DNA of 64,000 bases from Nannocystis sp. (GCA_016712315.1 JADJRG010000023.1:255543-319542); one strand, 5' to 3'; positions 43,583 to 52,856 are shown, numbered from the stretch's first letter. A program made the numbers and translations. Notes: generated from the sequence alone by a model not told the origin.

Positions 43583-44497
43583 TCAGGCGGCGGCGCGTGG
43601 GGCGGTGGCGACGAGGAAGTCGATCATCGCCCGGGTCGCCTTGGTAACGGCGGCGTCGCGCGGGTAGACGAGCGAGAAGGGGCGGCTCGCGCCGCGGAGG
43701 GGCCGGAGCACCTCGACGAGGGCGCCGCGGGCGAGGTCATGCTCGACGACGAAGTCGTAGGCCTGGACGAGGCCGACGCCGGCGCGGGCGAGGGTGACGG
43801 CGGCGAGGAAGTCGTCGGAGCACTGGTAGGAGGCGGCGGGGATGTACTTGTCGGCGGTGGGGCCGAGGAGCCAGGGGAGGACGCGGCCGGTCCGCGGCAG
43901 CAGGAAGGTGATGCAGGCGTGGCGGGCGAGGTCATCGGCGGTCTGGGGCTCGCCGTGGCGGGCGAGGTAGGTGGGGCTCGCGTAGATGCCGAGGGCGAAG
44001 GCGCCGAGGCGCCTGACGATGAGGCCGGCGTCGTCGAGCTCGCCCATGCGGATCGCCAGGTCGAAGCCGTCGCGGACGAAGTTGACGTTGTGGTTGGAGA
44101 CGTGGGCCTCGACGGTGATCCCGGGGTAGCGGAGGCGGAACTCGCCGAGCAGGGGGAGGAGTCGGTGGTGCCCGTAGGTGGTGCCGACGCTGAGGCGGAC
44201 GCGGCCGGCGAGGCCGCGCCTGCCGCTCTGGAGGCCGCGCTCGCCCTCGGCGAGGAGGGTGATCGCCTGGACGCAGAGGTCGTAGTAGCGGCGGGCCTCG
44301 TCGGTCGGGGCGAGGCTGCGGGTGGTGCGGCGGAAGAGGGTGACGCCGAGGGTGGCCTCGAGGCGGGCGACGCTGCGGCTGATCGCCTGCGGGGTGACGG
44401 AGAGCGTCTTGGCCGCGGCGGTGAAGGAGCCGGTCTCGTAGGTGGCGCAGAAAGCCTCGAGGTTGGGGAGGGTTCCGGTGATGGGGGGTCGGGGCAT
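43583..44497 (-). CDS. LysR-family transcriptional regulator
   Basis: 304 residues. The N-terminal winged helix-turn-helix is AFCATYETGSFTAAAKTLSVTPQAISRSVARLEATLGVTLFRRTTR-like, and the C-terminal part is the periplasmic-binding-type effector domain (VRLSVGTTYGHHRLLPLLGEF, DLAIRMGELDDAGLIVRRL). It is divergent from a DJ-1/PfpI gene fragment, and a 9-bp-arm palindrome overlaps its start codon, consistent with self-regulation and control of the neighbour. Codon bias matches the host. It is one of the few intact genes in this rearranged region. Confidence 0.92.
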   Translation of the reverse strand: MPRPPITGTLPNLEAFCATYETGSFTAAAKTLSVTPQAISRSVARLEATLGVTLFRRTTRSLAPTDEARRYYDLCVQAITLLAEGERGLQSGRRGLAGRVRLSVGTTYGHHRLLPLLGEFRLRYPGITVEAHVSNHNVNFVRDGFDLAIRMGELDDAGLIVRRLGAFALGIYASPTYLARHGEPQTADDLARHACITFLLPRTGRVLPWLLGPTADKYIPAASYQCSDDFLAAVTLARAGVGLVQAYDFVVEHDLARGALVEVLRPLRGASRPFSLVYPRDAAVTKATRAMIDFLVATAPRAAA

Positions 44498-44518
44498 CTG
44501 TACCTCGATGGTACAGAT
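44496..44518. promoter_or_regulatory. Probable operator of the LysR regulator
   Basis: Perfect inverted repeat ATCTGTACC-TCGAT-GGTACAGAT overlapping the first base pair of the LysR start codon. It lies between the regulator and the divergent DJ-1/PfpI gene at 44623, the usual place for an autoregulatory LysR site. Confidence 0.65.
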
Positions 44519-44622
44519 GATTCGACGCCGTGTCGGCTGCCGCAGGAGTGGGAGGGCGGCTAGGTTGGCTTCGTCACCGGGTCGCCACGGCGACCGCCAA
44601 CGATCACGTAGGAAGCACGATC

Positions 44623-44771
44623 ATGTCGAAGCGTATTCTCATCGCCCTCACCAGCCACGACCGCCTTGGCAGCACCGGGGAGCCGACCGGGGCCTATCTC
44701 CCGGAGCTCGCGCACCCGCACGCCGTCTTCACCGCAGCGGGCCACCAGGTCGACTTCGTCAGCGTCCGCGA
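44623..44771 (+). pseudogene. DJ-1/PfpI family protein, 5' part only
   Basis: Starts MSKRILIALTSHDRLGSTGE, then PTGAYLPELAHPHAVFTAAG and HQVDFVSVRE, matching the first 50 residues of DJ-1/PfpI amidotransferase-like proteins (glyoxalase III/chaperone group), which normally run to about 220 residues. At about base 44,770 the sequence switches to a permease in another frame, so the nucleophile Cys and the rest are missing. GGAAG precedes the ATG by seven bases. Its divergence from a LysR regulator is a common pairing for this family. Confidence 0.8.
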
Positions 44772-45163
44772 GCAGCGTGATCCAGGTCTTTGTGATCCTC
44801 GCCGTAGCGATCGGCATCGCCAGCGTGCTGGTCGTCTCGGTCACTCAGCGCTCGCGTGAGATCGGGATCTTGCGCGCCATGGGCACCACGCGCGGCCGTA
44901 TCATGCGGATCTTCCTGATCCAGGGCGGACTGGTCGGCGTCGGCGGCTCGCTGCTCGGCTCCGGCCTCGGCGCCGCGCTGGCGATCGTCTTCCGTCACGC
45001 CGTCACCGACGCCAGGGGCGAGCCGCTGCTGCCCGTCGTGCTCGACGCGCCGCTGTTCCTGTTCGCGGCCGCTGTGGCGACCGCGACCGGCCTGCTGGCG
45101 GCGCTGATGCCGGCCCGTCGCGCGGCCAAACTCGACCCCGTGACGGCGATCCGCAATGCCTGA
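44772..45163 (+). pseudogene. FtsX-type ABC permease, C-terminal part only
   Basis: About 130 residues of the last domain of a MacB/LolC-type permease: IQVFVILAVAIGIASVLVVS, VTQRSREIGILRAMGTTRGR (the coupling stretch), a further two membrane helices, and LMPARRAAKLDPVTAIRNA, the usual end. The first 250 or so residues, including the large extracytoplasmic domain, are missing because the gene begins at the junction with the DJ-1/PfpI fragment. The stop overlaps the start of the ATPase gene by eight bases, as in intact operons, so the loss was on the 5' side only. Confidence 0.85.
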
Positions 45164-45860
45164 TCCGGTCCTCGAGCTGCGTGGGGTCATCAAGGAGTTC
45201 GGCGACGCGGTCGTGACCCGCGTGCTGCACGGCATCGATCTGCGCGTGATGCCAGGTGAGTTCGCCGCCCTGATCGGACCCTCAGGCTCCGGCAAGAGCA
45301 CCCTGCTCAACCTCGTGGGTCTGCTCGATCGCCCGACCTCAGGCGAAGTGCGGGTCCAGGGCGAGCGCACCGACGCGCTCGCAGACGACGAGCGCACCGC
45401 CCTGCGCGCGCGTTGCCTCGGCTTCGTGTTTCAATTTCACCACTTGATCGGCGCGCTCTCCGTCGTCGAGAACGTCATGATGGCGCTCGCGTCCGACCAG
45501 CCGCGCCTGACCCGCGAGATGCGGCAGCGCAGCGCCGAAGCCTTAGCCGCGGTCGGCCTCGGCGATCGCGTCGACGCCGATCCGCGGCGCCTATCGGGCG
45601 GGCAGCAGCAGCGCGTCGCTATCGCGCGGGCCCTGGTCCGTCGGCCGCCGCTCGTGCTGGCCGATGAGCCGACGGGTAATCTCGACACCAAGACCTCCGA
45701 CGAGATCTTCACGCTCATGCGCAAGGTCAACGCGGAGCAGGGCATCGCGTTCCTGATCGTCACCCACGATCTACGGATCGCGAGCCGCTGCGACCGCGTC
45801 GTCGAGCTCGTCGACGGCCGCATTGTCTATGACGGACCGCCGACCGGCGAGGCCGGCTGA
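45156..45860 (+). CDS. LolD/MacB-type ABC transporter ATPase
   Basis: 234 residues and complete: Walker A GPSGSGKST at 41-49, Q-loop FQFHHLIGALSVVENV, signature LSGGQQQRVAIARALV, Walker B LVLADEPTGNLD and the switch His in LIVTHDLRIA. The closest family is the lipoprotein-release/MacB export ATPases. Its permease partner is truncated upstream, so the transporter is probably non-functional unless another permease substitutes. Translation overlaps the permease remnant by eight bases. Confidence 0.93.
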   Translation: MPDPVLELRGVIKEFGDAVVTRVLHGIDLRVMPGEFAALIGPSGSGKSTLLNLVGLLDRPTSGEVRVQGERTDALADDERTALRARCLGFVFQFHHLIGALSVVENVMMALASDQPRLTREMRQRSAEALAAVGLGDRVDADPRRLSGGQQQRVAIARALVRRPPLVLADEPTGNLDTKTSDEIFTLMRKVNAEQGIAFLIVTHDLRIASRCDRVVELVDGRIVYDGPPTGEAG

Positions 45861-46053
45861 CGTGCGAGCGCGAAGGGCGACGTCCAAGAGAGCACCCTCG
45901 GCGGACAACCGCCGCTGATGCTTCCCGGACGCCACCTCGGGCTCGGGGCGCCCGCGGGTTCTGTCCGTCGTGCATGGGCCGACGGATGGCCGAGGGCGCA
46001 GCAGGTCCAGCCAGATCACCCGCCCGCGCGCCCTGGAGGACCCCGAGATCGAT

Positions 46054-46071
46054 CATGACCCAATGGTCATG
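46054..46071. terminator. Small hairpin at the end of the LamG gene
   Basis: CATGACC-CAAT-GGTCATG, a perfect 7-bp inverted repeat that includes the stop codon of the gene at 46067. It lies in the 206-base space between two converging genes; no U-run. Confidence 0.35.
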
Positions 46072-49000
46072 TCGCTGTCTGGATGGCCACGACGACGACG
46101 GCGCCGAGCTTCGCGCCGACGCTCACGACGTTGCCGCCGATGACGACGCCGGTGCTGACGGTCTTCGAGATCCCCTCTTTGGTGTTCTCCGCGACGATGC
46201 CGGCGACACCCGCGCACAGGGACGCGACGGTCGCGGTGAGATCGAGCGACGCGATCGTGACGTCTAGCTTGCTCGTGGCGTCGTCCTTCGCGGTGAAGAT
46301 GATGTTGAGGATCCCGGAGATGACCCCGATCGCGTCGCCAAGGAGGCCCGCGATCACGCCGGTCCACCCCGCCACCGGGTTCTCCTTCCAGAAATCGATA
46401 GCGTCGGCGATGACGCTCAGCGCGCCGCAGATCCACGAGGCGGCGTCGAGGCCGAACCGGACCCACTCATCGGCGTCCCACTCCTCCTTGTCCATGCAGC
46501 CGATGATCAGCGGGGCCGCGCCGATGAGCGCGTTGGCCAGGTCAAAGAACCACTTTACCCGCTTTACCGTCGCCAACGGGTCTGTCGCGCCTTCGTCCTG
46601 CTTCCCGAGGATGGCGGCCTTGCTGTCGATGATCCCGCCGAAGGCTGACGCGACGATGTCGAAGGCGCGGGAGCAGATGTCCACCGCGGGGCTCAGCCAT
46701 CCATCCTCCGCGCCGAAGCTCTGCGGGCCGGCGCTGGCGAGCGCCGCCGGCCCCTCCTTGCGGCCGGTGATCGCCTTGTAGAGGACCGTCGTCGGGATCG
46801 CCGCGACCAGGCAAAGGAGCCTCCCGGCGGTCATCTCGCGGCCGCCGAGGACGTGCTCCTCGACGAAGTCCGTCAGGTACGGGATGGCGAGGCGGAGGTT
46901 GAGCAGGCGTTCGAAGGAGTCGATGATGGCGACGAGCAGATCGCCGACGAAGTCGAGCGCGAGGGCCGTGGCGTTGACGACGACCCGGACCAGGAGCCTG
47001 GCGATGGCCAGCCAGTCGGCGGGATCGCTGTCGAGGAGCTTCTTGGGATCGCTGATCGCGGCCTGCAGGGCCGGATCATTCCACTCGGCGCCGAGACCCT
47101 CGGCGAGGCCAGATAGGCGTCCGAGCGCGCTCGTCAGGGTGCCCGAGATCGGATCAAAGATCTCCTGAAACGCCTTGATCGTCGCCGAGAGGTCGTCGGG
47201 GAGGAGCGAGAGGAGGTAGTCGAGGAGGCCCGGGGTCTCCGGCGGATCGGCCTCGGCGGCCTCCGTCCGGGCCTCGCCGACGCTCGCGGGGAGCGCCGCC
47301 TCTCCGCCGAGGGCCGCGAGCACCTTGGCCTCGAGCCCGACGATCGCCCCCTTGGCCCCGGCGAAGAGGCCCTGCACGCCGCCCCTCGTCGTCTTGATCG
47401 AGTCCTTCACCGTGCTGAGCATCAGATCGCAGGTCTCGAGGATGTCCCCCCAGTCGAAGAGCTCGGCCAGGTAGGTGAGGACTTCGCCGACCGTCTTGCC
47501 GATCGTCTTGAAGAGCTCCTCGACAGCGCTCGCGACCTCCTCGACGGTCTTGACGATCCACTTGAGCGCGACCGTGACGCCGTTGATCGTCGTGTTGACC
47601 GCGAGCGTGACGTTCTCGACCACCGCGCTCGCCGTCTTCTCGACGTACTCGTAGGTCCGCAGGCCGAGGTCGATCGCGGCTTCGCCGGCGTCCTTGAGGG
47701 CGTCGGCCCCGTCCTCGACGACTTCGCCGACGAAGTCGACGCCGCCCTCCACGAACTCCGTGGTCGCGGTCCAGGCGTCCCCCAAGAAGCCGAAGGAGAC
47801 GGGGCCCGCGTCGTCGTCCTCCGCGGCCCCGGCGGCGATCGGCCGGCCGATCCGGCGCACCAGCGGCACGTCCTCGGCGAACTCCATGACGTAGCCCTCG
47901 CCGCTGGCGAGGACCGGCGAGAGGGGGCTCGGGGGCTCCGCGGATCCCTCGTCCTCGAGGTCGCCGAAGGCGAGGGCGGCGGTGCTCTCGGCCTCGAAGG
48001 AGAAGCTCGCCGCGACGCCGAGCAGGCCGCGGAGGATCTCGACGAGATCCTCAGCCCCGTCGGTGCACAGGCCCTCCTGACCGGCCTTCGACGTGGCGCT
48101 GGCCCGCCGGCCCTTCCTGACCTCGTTGACGGTGAGCGAGGCGAGCGCCTCATGGAGCACCTGGTCGGGGGTGATCAGCGCCCACTCGCCCTCGCCCATG
48201 CCGGCGTGACGGACCTTGAGGACCGGCATCGCCAGGGCCTTGGGTACGAAGGCCAGGCGGGCGACGCCGCGGGCGTCCGTCGTGATCGAGAAGCGCCGCG
48301 GGTCGGCGATCTTGTTCTCCTTCCGGACGGTCTTGCGGTAGGTGGCGATCGTCTCACCGACGATGACCTCGATCGCGCAGCCGGGGAGCGACCGGCCGTC
48401 CGCGTCGCGGGCGCGGAGGTCGACGCAGAGCTGAGGATTACCGCCCTTGCCGGTCTGGTCGGCGAGGAGGCTCGCGCGCGCCTTGACGGTCGGGCGGGCG
48501 GCCGCGGCGCCCGACTGGATGGCGAGCCCGGGGGCCTCGCGCCAGATCACGGCCCCCTGCGCGTCACCTGGCTTCCCAGACATGTTGTTCTCGAGCGCCC
48601 AGCGGCCGACCAGGCCGGCGGCGCCGCTCAGGCGGCGCTGCCAGCCGGCCTCGACCTCGTCGCGGGTGAGGGCGCGCGACCAGATGCGGAGCTCGGAGAC
48701 CGAGCCGGCGACGGGGCCGACCACGGGCGTGAGGTCCTGGGCCGCGAGGGCCGTCTTCTCCTCGCGGCGGACGAGGCGGCCGTCGCTGTAGACGCAGAGC
48801 AGCCCGTCCCCGTCGAGGGTGATCGTGAGGTGAGTCCAGCGCCGCGCCGTGAGCGCGCTGTCGACGCGGAGGGTCCGCGCGGCGGCGGCGAGGGCAGCGG
48901 TGCCGGCGTTCGCGAGCTTCTCCAAAATCGAGCCACTGGCAGGGGCGTCGACCGCGACGCCGACCTCGACGTCGAGGTCGAAGCTGGTGCCGGCCGGGGA

Positions 49001-50893
49001 CGCCTTGATCGTGATCACCGGGAGCGCTTCGACCGTCCTCGCGCGCCCGCCGGCGCCGAGGGTCTCGCGGCCGCGGCTCCCGGCGCCGAGGGTCTCGAGG
49101 CTGAGCCTCTTGGGGACCGACTTGGCCGCCGAGAGCGTGAGGATCGGCGCGGGGCCGTCGCTGGGGTCGAGGTTGACCCACATCTGCGCGCTGAAGCCGG
49201 CGGCGCTGATCGCCGGGACGGTTGGGAGGGCGAGGGCGCCCTTACTGAGGCCAGCCACCCGCACCGGCGCGACCTTGGGGGCCGAGTCGAGGACGAGGCC
49301 CTCGCGCGGGGCTGGCTCGGCGCCGTGGACCCACGCCTGGGGCCCTGCGGCGCGCATGTTGATCAGGCCCGGGCGCACCTCGACTTTGATTGAGGACGCG
49401 CCGTCGTTGTCGGCGACGAGGGGGGTGTTGCTGATGTAGGTCGCGCTCGCGCCAGCGAAGCCGCCGTGCTGGAAGACCGTGACCTTGAGGCCGCGGGGCA
49501 CGCGGATCGACGAGAGGGTGTCGTTGCCGATCCCGAGCTGGCCGGCGTCGTAGCTGCCGGGCTTCAGCACGCTCGACTTGCCCGTGAAGTCGCCGTCCTC
49601 GAAGACCTTCGCGCTCTGCCCGGTCGACGGGGCCTGCAGCGTCTCCTCCATCCGCCAGCAGCCGACGAGGCCGGGGGCCCAGCCGTGAATCCGCCGCTTC
49701 CAGGTGTCCGCGATCTCCGCGCTCGAGAGGGCCCGCGACCAGAGGCGGACCTCGGCCATTTGACCGTCGAGGCCGGCGCCGAGCTGGGCGGCGACCTGGG
49801 AGATGAGGCTCTTGGACAACTTGCCGAAGAAGCCTCCGCCGGTGTTGACGCTCTCGACGGTGTCGACGCTCTCGACGCTGACGTCGACGAGCGGGATCCC
49901 GTCGACGAAGAAGGCGAGCTTCTGATCGTCGCTGATCCGCAGGGCGACGCTCGTCCAGGTGTCGGCCTTGAGGAGCGCCTTCGTCGTGATCGTCGTCGTC
50001 GTCGTCCCCGTGGCCTGGGTCGCGGTCAGGACGCCCTTCCTCGTGGTGACGCGCACGAATCGAGCGGCGTCGCTCCGGTCCCGGAGGTCGAGGAGGGTGG
50101 CCATGCGCTTCAGGTCGCGGACGCGGACGTGCGCCTGCCAGGTGAGGACCTTGCCGAGGCGAACAGCCTGGGTGTCGACGACGCCTTGCCCCTGGCCGAA
50201 GTCGAGGCAGCGCTCGATGGACCGTTCGACGGTGAAGCTGTCGCTGCCCTGCGTGACGTCGCCGCCGCCGAAGGCGCCGTCACGCCCGAAGGGCGAGCGA
50301 TCGAGGGCCCCATTGTTCCTCCCGAGGGTCCACCAGCCGACGAGCCCAGGCTCATCACCGCGGAGATCGACGGCGCCGCTGCCGATGATCGCGGCGGCGC
50401 TGTCGCTCCTGTTCCACAGGCGGACGTCGCCGATCGCCCCAGCGAAGGCCTCGGCGCCGGCGGTCGGGCAGGCGCCGATGAAGTTGCCGTCGCGGCCGAC
50501 CTCGAGCGGCGAGGCGCCGGGCATCCCGCCTGCGAACGCCTCGTCGCCGCGGTAGAAGGTGACCCCCTCGCGGCCGAGGACGACGGCGACCCGCGTCCAC
50601 GCGCCGACAGTCACCTTGAAGGGCGCCACGCCCCGCGAGAGCCCGCCGAGCTCAAGCGTCGGGGCGCCGTTGACCAAGCCGAAGGTGATCTCCGCGTCGC
50701 CGCTGCCGAGGCGGAGGATCGTCCTGCTCCCGGCCGCGCTCGCGGGTCGCACCCAGGCCTGGATCACCAGCCCGCGGGCGAAGGAGACCGCCATCTCCGG
50801 CAGGGCGAGGTGGACGCCGCCGCCGAAGACAGCGCCCTTTCGCTTGATTATGTCGTTCGAACTCGATGGGTTTGTCTGCGTATTCGTGGCCAT
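46067..50893 (-). CDS. 1,608-residue LamG / beta-gamma-crystallin protein with hydrophobic C-terminus
   Basis: No signal peptide at the ATG. Layout by residue: two concanavalin/LamG-like domains (about 10-200 and 205-405; VIQAWVRPASAAGSRTILRLG, VGWWTLGRNNG, SVALRISDDQKLAFFVDG, EVRLWSRALSSAEI); a beta-gamma-crystallin-like domain at about 425-500 (KVFEDGDFTGKSSVLKPGSY, IGNDTLSSIRVPRG, VFQHGGFAGA); a third LamG domain (about 545-790; SELRIWSRALTRDEVEAGW); an Ig-like region (about 850-960); an acidic stretch; and 600 residues of amphipathic and hydrophobic helices ending in a membrane-like VSVGAKLGAVVVVAIQTAT. The arrangement resembles a cell-surface or toxin-like effector needing a dedicated export route, which is inference. 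Codon bias slightly differs from the backbone (more G-ending). It lies downstream of a duplicated copy of its own first domain. Confidence 0.8.
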   Translation of the reverse strand: MATNTQTNPSSSNDIIKRKGAVFGGGVHLALPEMAVSFARGLVIQAWVRPASAAGSRTILRLGSGDAEITFGLVNGAPTLELGGLSRGVAPFKVTVGAWTRVAVVLGREGVTFYRGDEAFAGGMPGASPLEVGRDGNFIGACPTAGAEAFAGAIGDVRLWNRSDSAAAIIGSGAVDLRGDEPGLVGWWTLGRNNGALDRSPFGRDGAFGGGDVTQGSDSFTVERSIERCLDFGQGQGVVDTQAVRLGKVLTWQAHVRVRDLKRMATLLDLRDRSDAARFVRVTTRKGVLTATQATGTTTTTITTKALLKADTWTSVALRISDDQKLAFFVDGIPLVDVSVESVDTVESVNTGGGFFGKLSKSLISQVAAQLGAGLDGQMAEVRLWSRALSSAEIADTWKRRIHGWAPGLVGCWRMEETLQAPSTGQSAKVFEDGDFTGKSSVLKPGSYDAGQLGIGNDTLSSIRVPRGLKVTVFQHGGFAGASATYISNTPLVADNDGASSIKVEVRPGLINMRAAGPQAWVHGAEPAPREGLVLDSAPKVAPVRVAGLSKGALALPTVPAISAAGFSAQMWVNLDPSDGPAPILTLSAAKSVPKRLSLETLGAGSRGRETLGAGGRARTVEALPVITIKASPAGTSFDLDVEVGVAVDAPASGSILEKLANAGTAALAAAARTLRVDSALTARRWTHLTITLDGDGLLCVYSDGRLVRREEKTALAAQDLTPVVGPVAGSVSELRIWSRALTRDEVEAGWQRRLSGAAGLVGRWALENNMSGKPGDAQGAVIWREAPGLAIQSGAAAARPTVKARASLLADQTGKGGNPQLCVDLRARDADGRSLPGCAIEVIVGETIATYRKTVRKENKIADPRRFSITTDARGVARLAFVPKALAMPVLKVRHAGMGEGEWALITPDQVLHEALASLTVNEVRKGRRASATSKAGQEGLCTDGAEDLVEILRGLLGVAASFSFEAESTAALAFGDLEDEGSAEPPSPLSPVLASGEGYVMEFAEDVPLVRRIGRPIAAGAAEDDDAGPVSFGFLGDAWTATTEFVEGGVDFVGEVVEDGADALKDAGEAAIDLGLRTYEYVEKTASAVVENVTLAVNTTINGVTVALKWIVKTVEEVASAVEELFKTIGKTVGEVLTYLAELFDWGDILETCDLMLSTVKDSIKTTRGGVQGLFAGAKGAIVGLEAKVLAALGGEAALPASVGEARTEAAEADPPETPGLLDYLLSLLPDDLSATIKAFQEIFDPISGTLTSALGRLSGLAEGLGAEWNDPALQAAISDPKKLLDSDPADWLAIARLLVRVVVNATALALDFVGDLLVAIIDSFERLLNLRLAIPYLTDFVEEHVLGGREMTAGRLLCLVAAIPTTVLYKAITGRKEGPAALASAGPQSFGAEDGWLSPAVDICSRAFDIVASAFGGIIDSKAAILGKQDEGATDPLATVKRVKWFFDLANALIGAAPLIIGCMDKEEWDADEWVRFGLDAASWICGALSVIADAIDFWKENPVAGWTGVIAGLLGDAIGVISGILNIIFTAKDDATSKLDVTIASLDLTATVASLCAGVAGIVAENTKEGISKTVSTGVVIGGNVVSVGAKLGAVVVVAIQTAT

Positions 50894-51511
50894 GAACGTC
50901 TCGCTGCTCCTCTTCGCGGGGCCGTGGAGAGGCGTCGTCGCCCCGCGGTGGCGCGGCGGAACGAGTCGCTGAGGTCCGCGTCCACGCTGCTACGCTGCTT
51001 CATCGCTCCGAGGTGGAGGATCGTGCCAGTCGCGGCGTCTCGCGAGGGTCGCACCCAGGCCTGGATCCCGAAGCCCGCGCCGCCTAAGATCGTGCCATGG
51101 CGTTGGATCGCGGCGTTGGAGCACCGTGGCCCTAAACCCCCAACCTCTCCTCTCTGGGCGCCCGTGATGTCCGTATGGCGGCAAAAATTGAGGTGGCTCG
51201 CCGGATCTCTACCTTGGGTCATCGCTTCGTCCCCTGGCCACAGGAGGTGACCGATTTCAACCAATAATGAGAGCCTTGAACGTAGGCACCACGATGTGAT
51301 GATGTCCAACGCTGTTTTTACCGCGCATGTGGAGTCCTCGCGCCGGACCCTCTACCTTTCGTCCTCATCTATATTTATTATGTTATCCGTCGAATCCGGC
51401 CAGCCGTCCTCAGGATCATTCTCGACACTCAGCCTCAGATCCATTAGGGTCAAAGATGTGGAATTGGGAGGGCGATTTGGGTGGAAGCGGATGAGCCACG
51501 ACGTAGACGAC
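50894..51511. other. 618-base spacer with LamG remnant and AT-rich leader
   Basis: The first part (to about 51,250) includes the duplicated LamG fragment. The rest, 51,250-51,500, is AT-richer than its surroundings (for example TATATTTATTATGTTATCC at about 51,370) and precedes the cysteine-rich lipoprotein gene, so it probably carries its promoter. Open frames crossing it have poor bias. Confidence 0.5.
51010..51090 (-). pseudogene. Duplicated fragment of the LamG gene start
   Basis: Minus-strand reading gives GFGIQAWVRPSRDAATGTIL, matching RGLVIQAWVRPASAAGSRTIL of the giant protein. At the DNA level GTCGCACCCAGGCCTGGAT is identical to the corresponding part of the intact gene at about 50,745. 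The remaining sequence is out of frame, so this is a partial, decayed duplication, not a gene. Confidence 0.7.
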
Positions 51512-52375
51512 ATGAAGCGGCGGCGCCGATGCCTCGCCCTGGCGCTCGGCGCGGCGGTCGGGCAGGTCAGCGCCTGCGCGGTGCCTTGCGTGGACGACGG
51601 CTTCCTAGCCATGCAGCACGACGAGTCGTGCAAGGCTAGCCAGGCGACGAGTACAGACGGAACAACGACGACAGACGGGGCGACGAGCGCGGGCACGACC
51701 AGCGGCGGCACGACCAGCGACGCCACGACCATCGACGCCACGACCAGCGACGCCACGACCAGCGACGCCACGACCAGCGACGCCACGACCAGCGACGCCA
51801 CGACGACGGATAGCGGCACCGACGGGACATCGACGACCAGCGGCGGCGGGATCTGCGGCGACGGCGTCGTCGACCCCGGCGAAGGCTGCGACGACGGCGC
51901 GAGCAACGGCGATGACAAGGGGTGCAAGTCCGACTGCACGCCGCAGGCGTGCGGCGACGGGGCCTTGGGCCCAGGCGAAGGCTGCGACGACGGCAACCTC
52001 GATCCCGGCGACGGCTGCGACGCGAGCTGCGTGCTCGAGAGCTGCGGCAACGCCCAGGTCGAGGCCGGTGAAGCCTGCGACGACGGCCAGAACGGCGACA
52101 ACGACGACGGCTGCACAGATCTGTGCACGCTTCCTGTCTGCGGCGACGGCTTCGTCCAGCCGAGCGTCGGGGAGGAGTGCGACGAGGCGGGGAACAACAA
52201 GGACGAGGGGGCGTGCACGTCCGCGTGCTTGGCGGCGGCGTGCGGCGACGGGCTCGTGCACGCGGGCGTCGAGGAGTGCGACGAGGGGGTGAACTCACAA
52301 CCCTCCCCCGTGGAGCGCCCCGATCCCCAGCCTCCTTGCTTCTTGGCTCAGATCGGCGTTCTACGGGGGTTTTAG
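51512..52375 (+). pseudogene. Cysteine-rich repeat lipoprotein (DUF4215 type), probably 3'-truncated
   Basis: 287 codons from ATG 51512 (ATG 51491 is also possible). Signal MKRRRRCLALALGAAVGQVSAC with lipobox VSAC, then a Thr-rich linker of five-residue TTSDA units. It is followed by four repeats of the myxobacterial disulfide repeat family (CGDGVVDPGEGCDDG, CGDGALGPGEGCDDGN, CGNAQVEAGEACDDG, CGDGFVQPSVGEECDE, CGDGLVHAGVEECDEG). The last repeat is left incomplete at about base 52,293 and a proline-rich, unrelated tail leads to the stop at 52375. Such proteins are surface-exposed and of unknown function. The abrupt end suggests a deletion or rearrangement. Confidence 0.75.
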
Positions 52376-52663
52376 CGCTCCCCCCTGCGTCACCCCCACG
52401 GCCCACCTGGTGCGGGCAACGCGCGAAACGGCTCGCTACCGGCAACGTTGTGGCAACGCCCCAGGCCCCAGCATCGGCTGGCAACGGAGCACCCTGTCGG
52501 CGGAAGAGCGAGGGCTGCGCCGGCGCCTGGCACATCGACCCGGCATCGGCTGGCAACGGACCCTGTCGGCGGAGGTTGCCAGAGGTGGTTGCCACCGTGT
52601 CTCCCCCACCCGCGCCCTCCGCCCCCTCCGCTGTGCCCTCGCGTACCGAGTTGGCTGGAGTGG
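52376..52663. repeat. Spacer with imperfect direct repeats
   Basis: 288 bases without a gene. GCATCGGCTGGCAACGGA followed by CCCTGTCGGCGGA occurs at about 52470-52503 and again at about 52542-52573, the first copy with three extra bases. TGGCAACG/GTTGCCA motifs occur several more times, giving local hairpin potential. Function unknown. Confidence 0.6.
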
Positions 52664-52856
52664 TCAGGCCCTGGGCGCGATGGGCGCCTTGACGCCTCGA
52701 CCCCACGCGATGAACGCCGAGATCCCCCCGAGGATCAGCGACGGCGCCATCATCGCCGCCTCGCCCAGCGCCACGTGCGTGCCCGCCGCGCCGAGCATCA
52801 CGAGCACCAGCCCCGCGGCGGCGACGCCGACAGCCAAGATCCCCAGGCCCAGGCCG
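52664..52856 (-). pseudogene. 5'-truncated membrane protein fragment
   Basis: Reads EIGLGLGILAVGVAAAGLVL then VMLGAAGTHVALGEAAMM and a second hydrophobic stretch SLILGGISAFIAWG, ending KAPIAPRA and TGA. Codons are host-like. There is no start: going upstream, the frame runs into the junction at about 52,856 and becomes an unrelated, poorly coding sequence. Confidence 0.55.
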
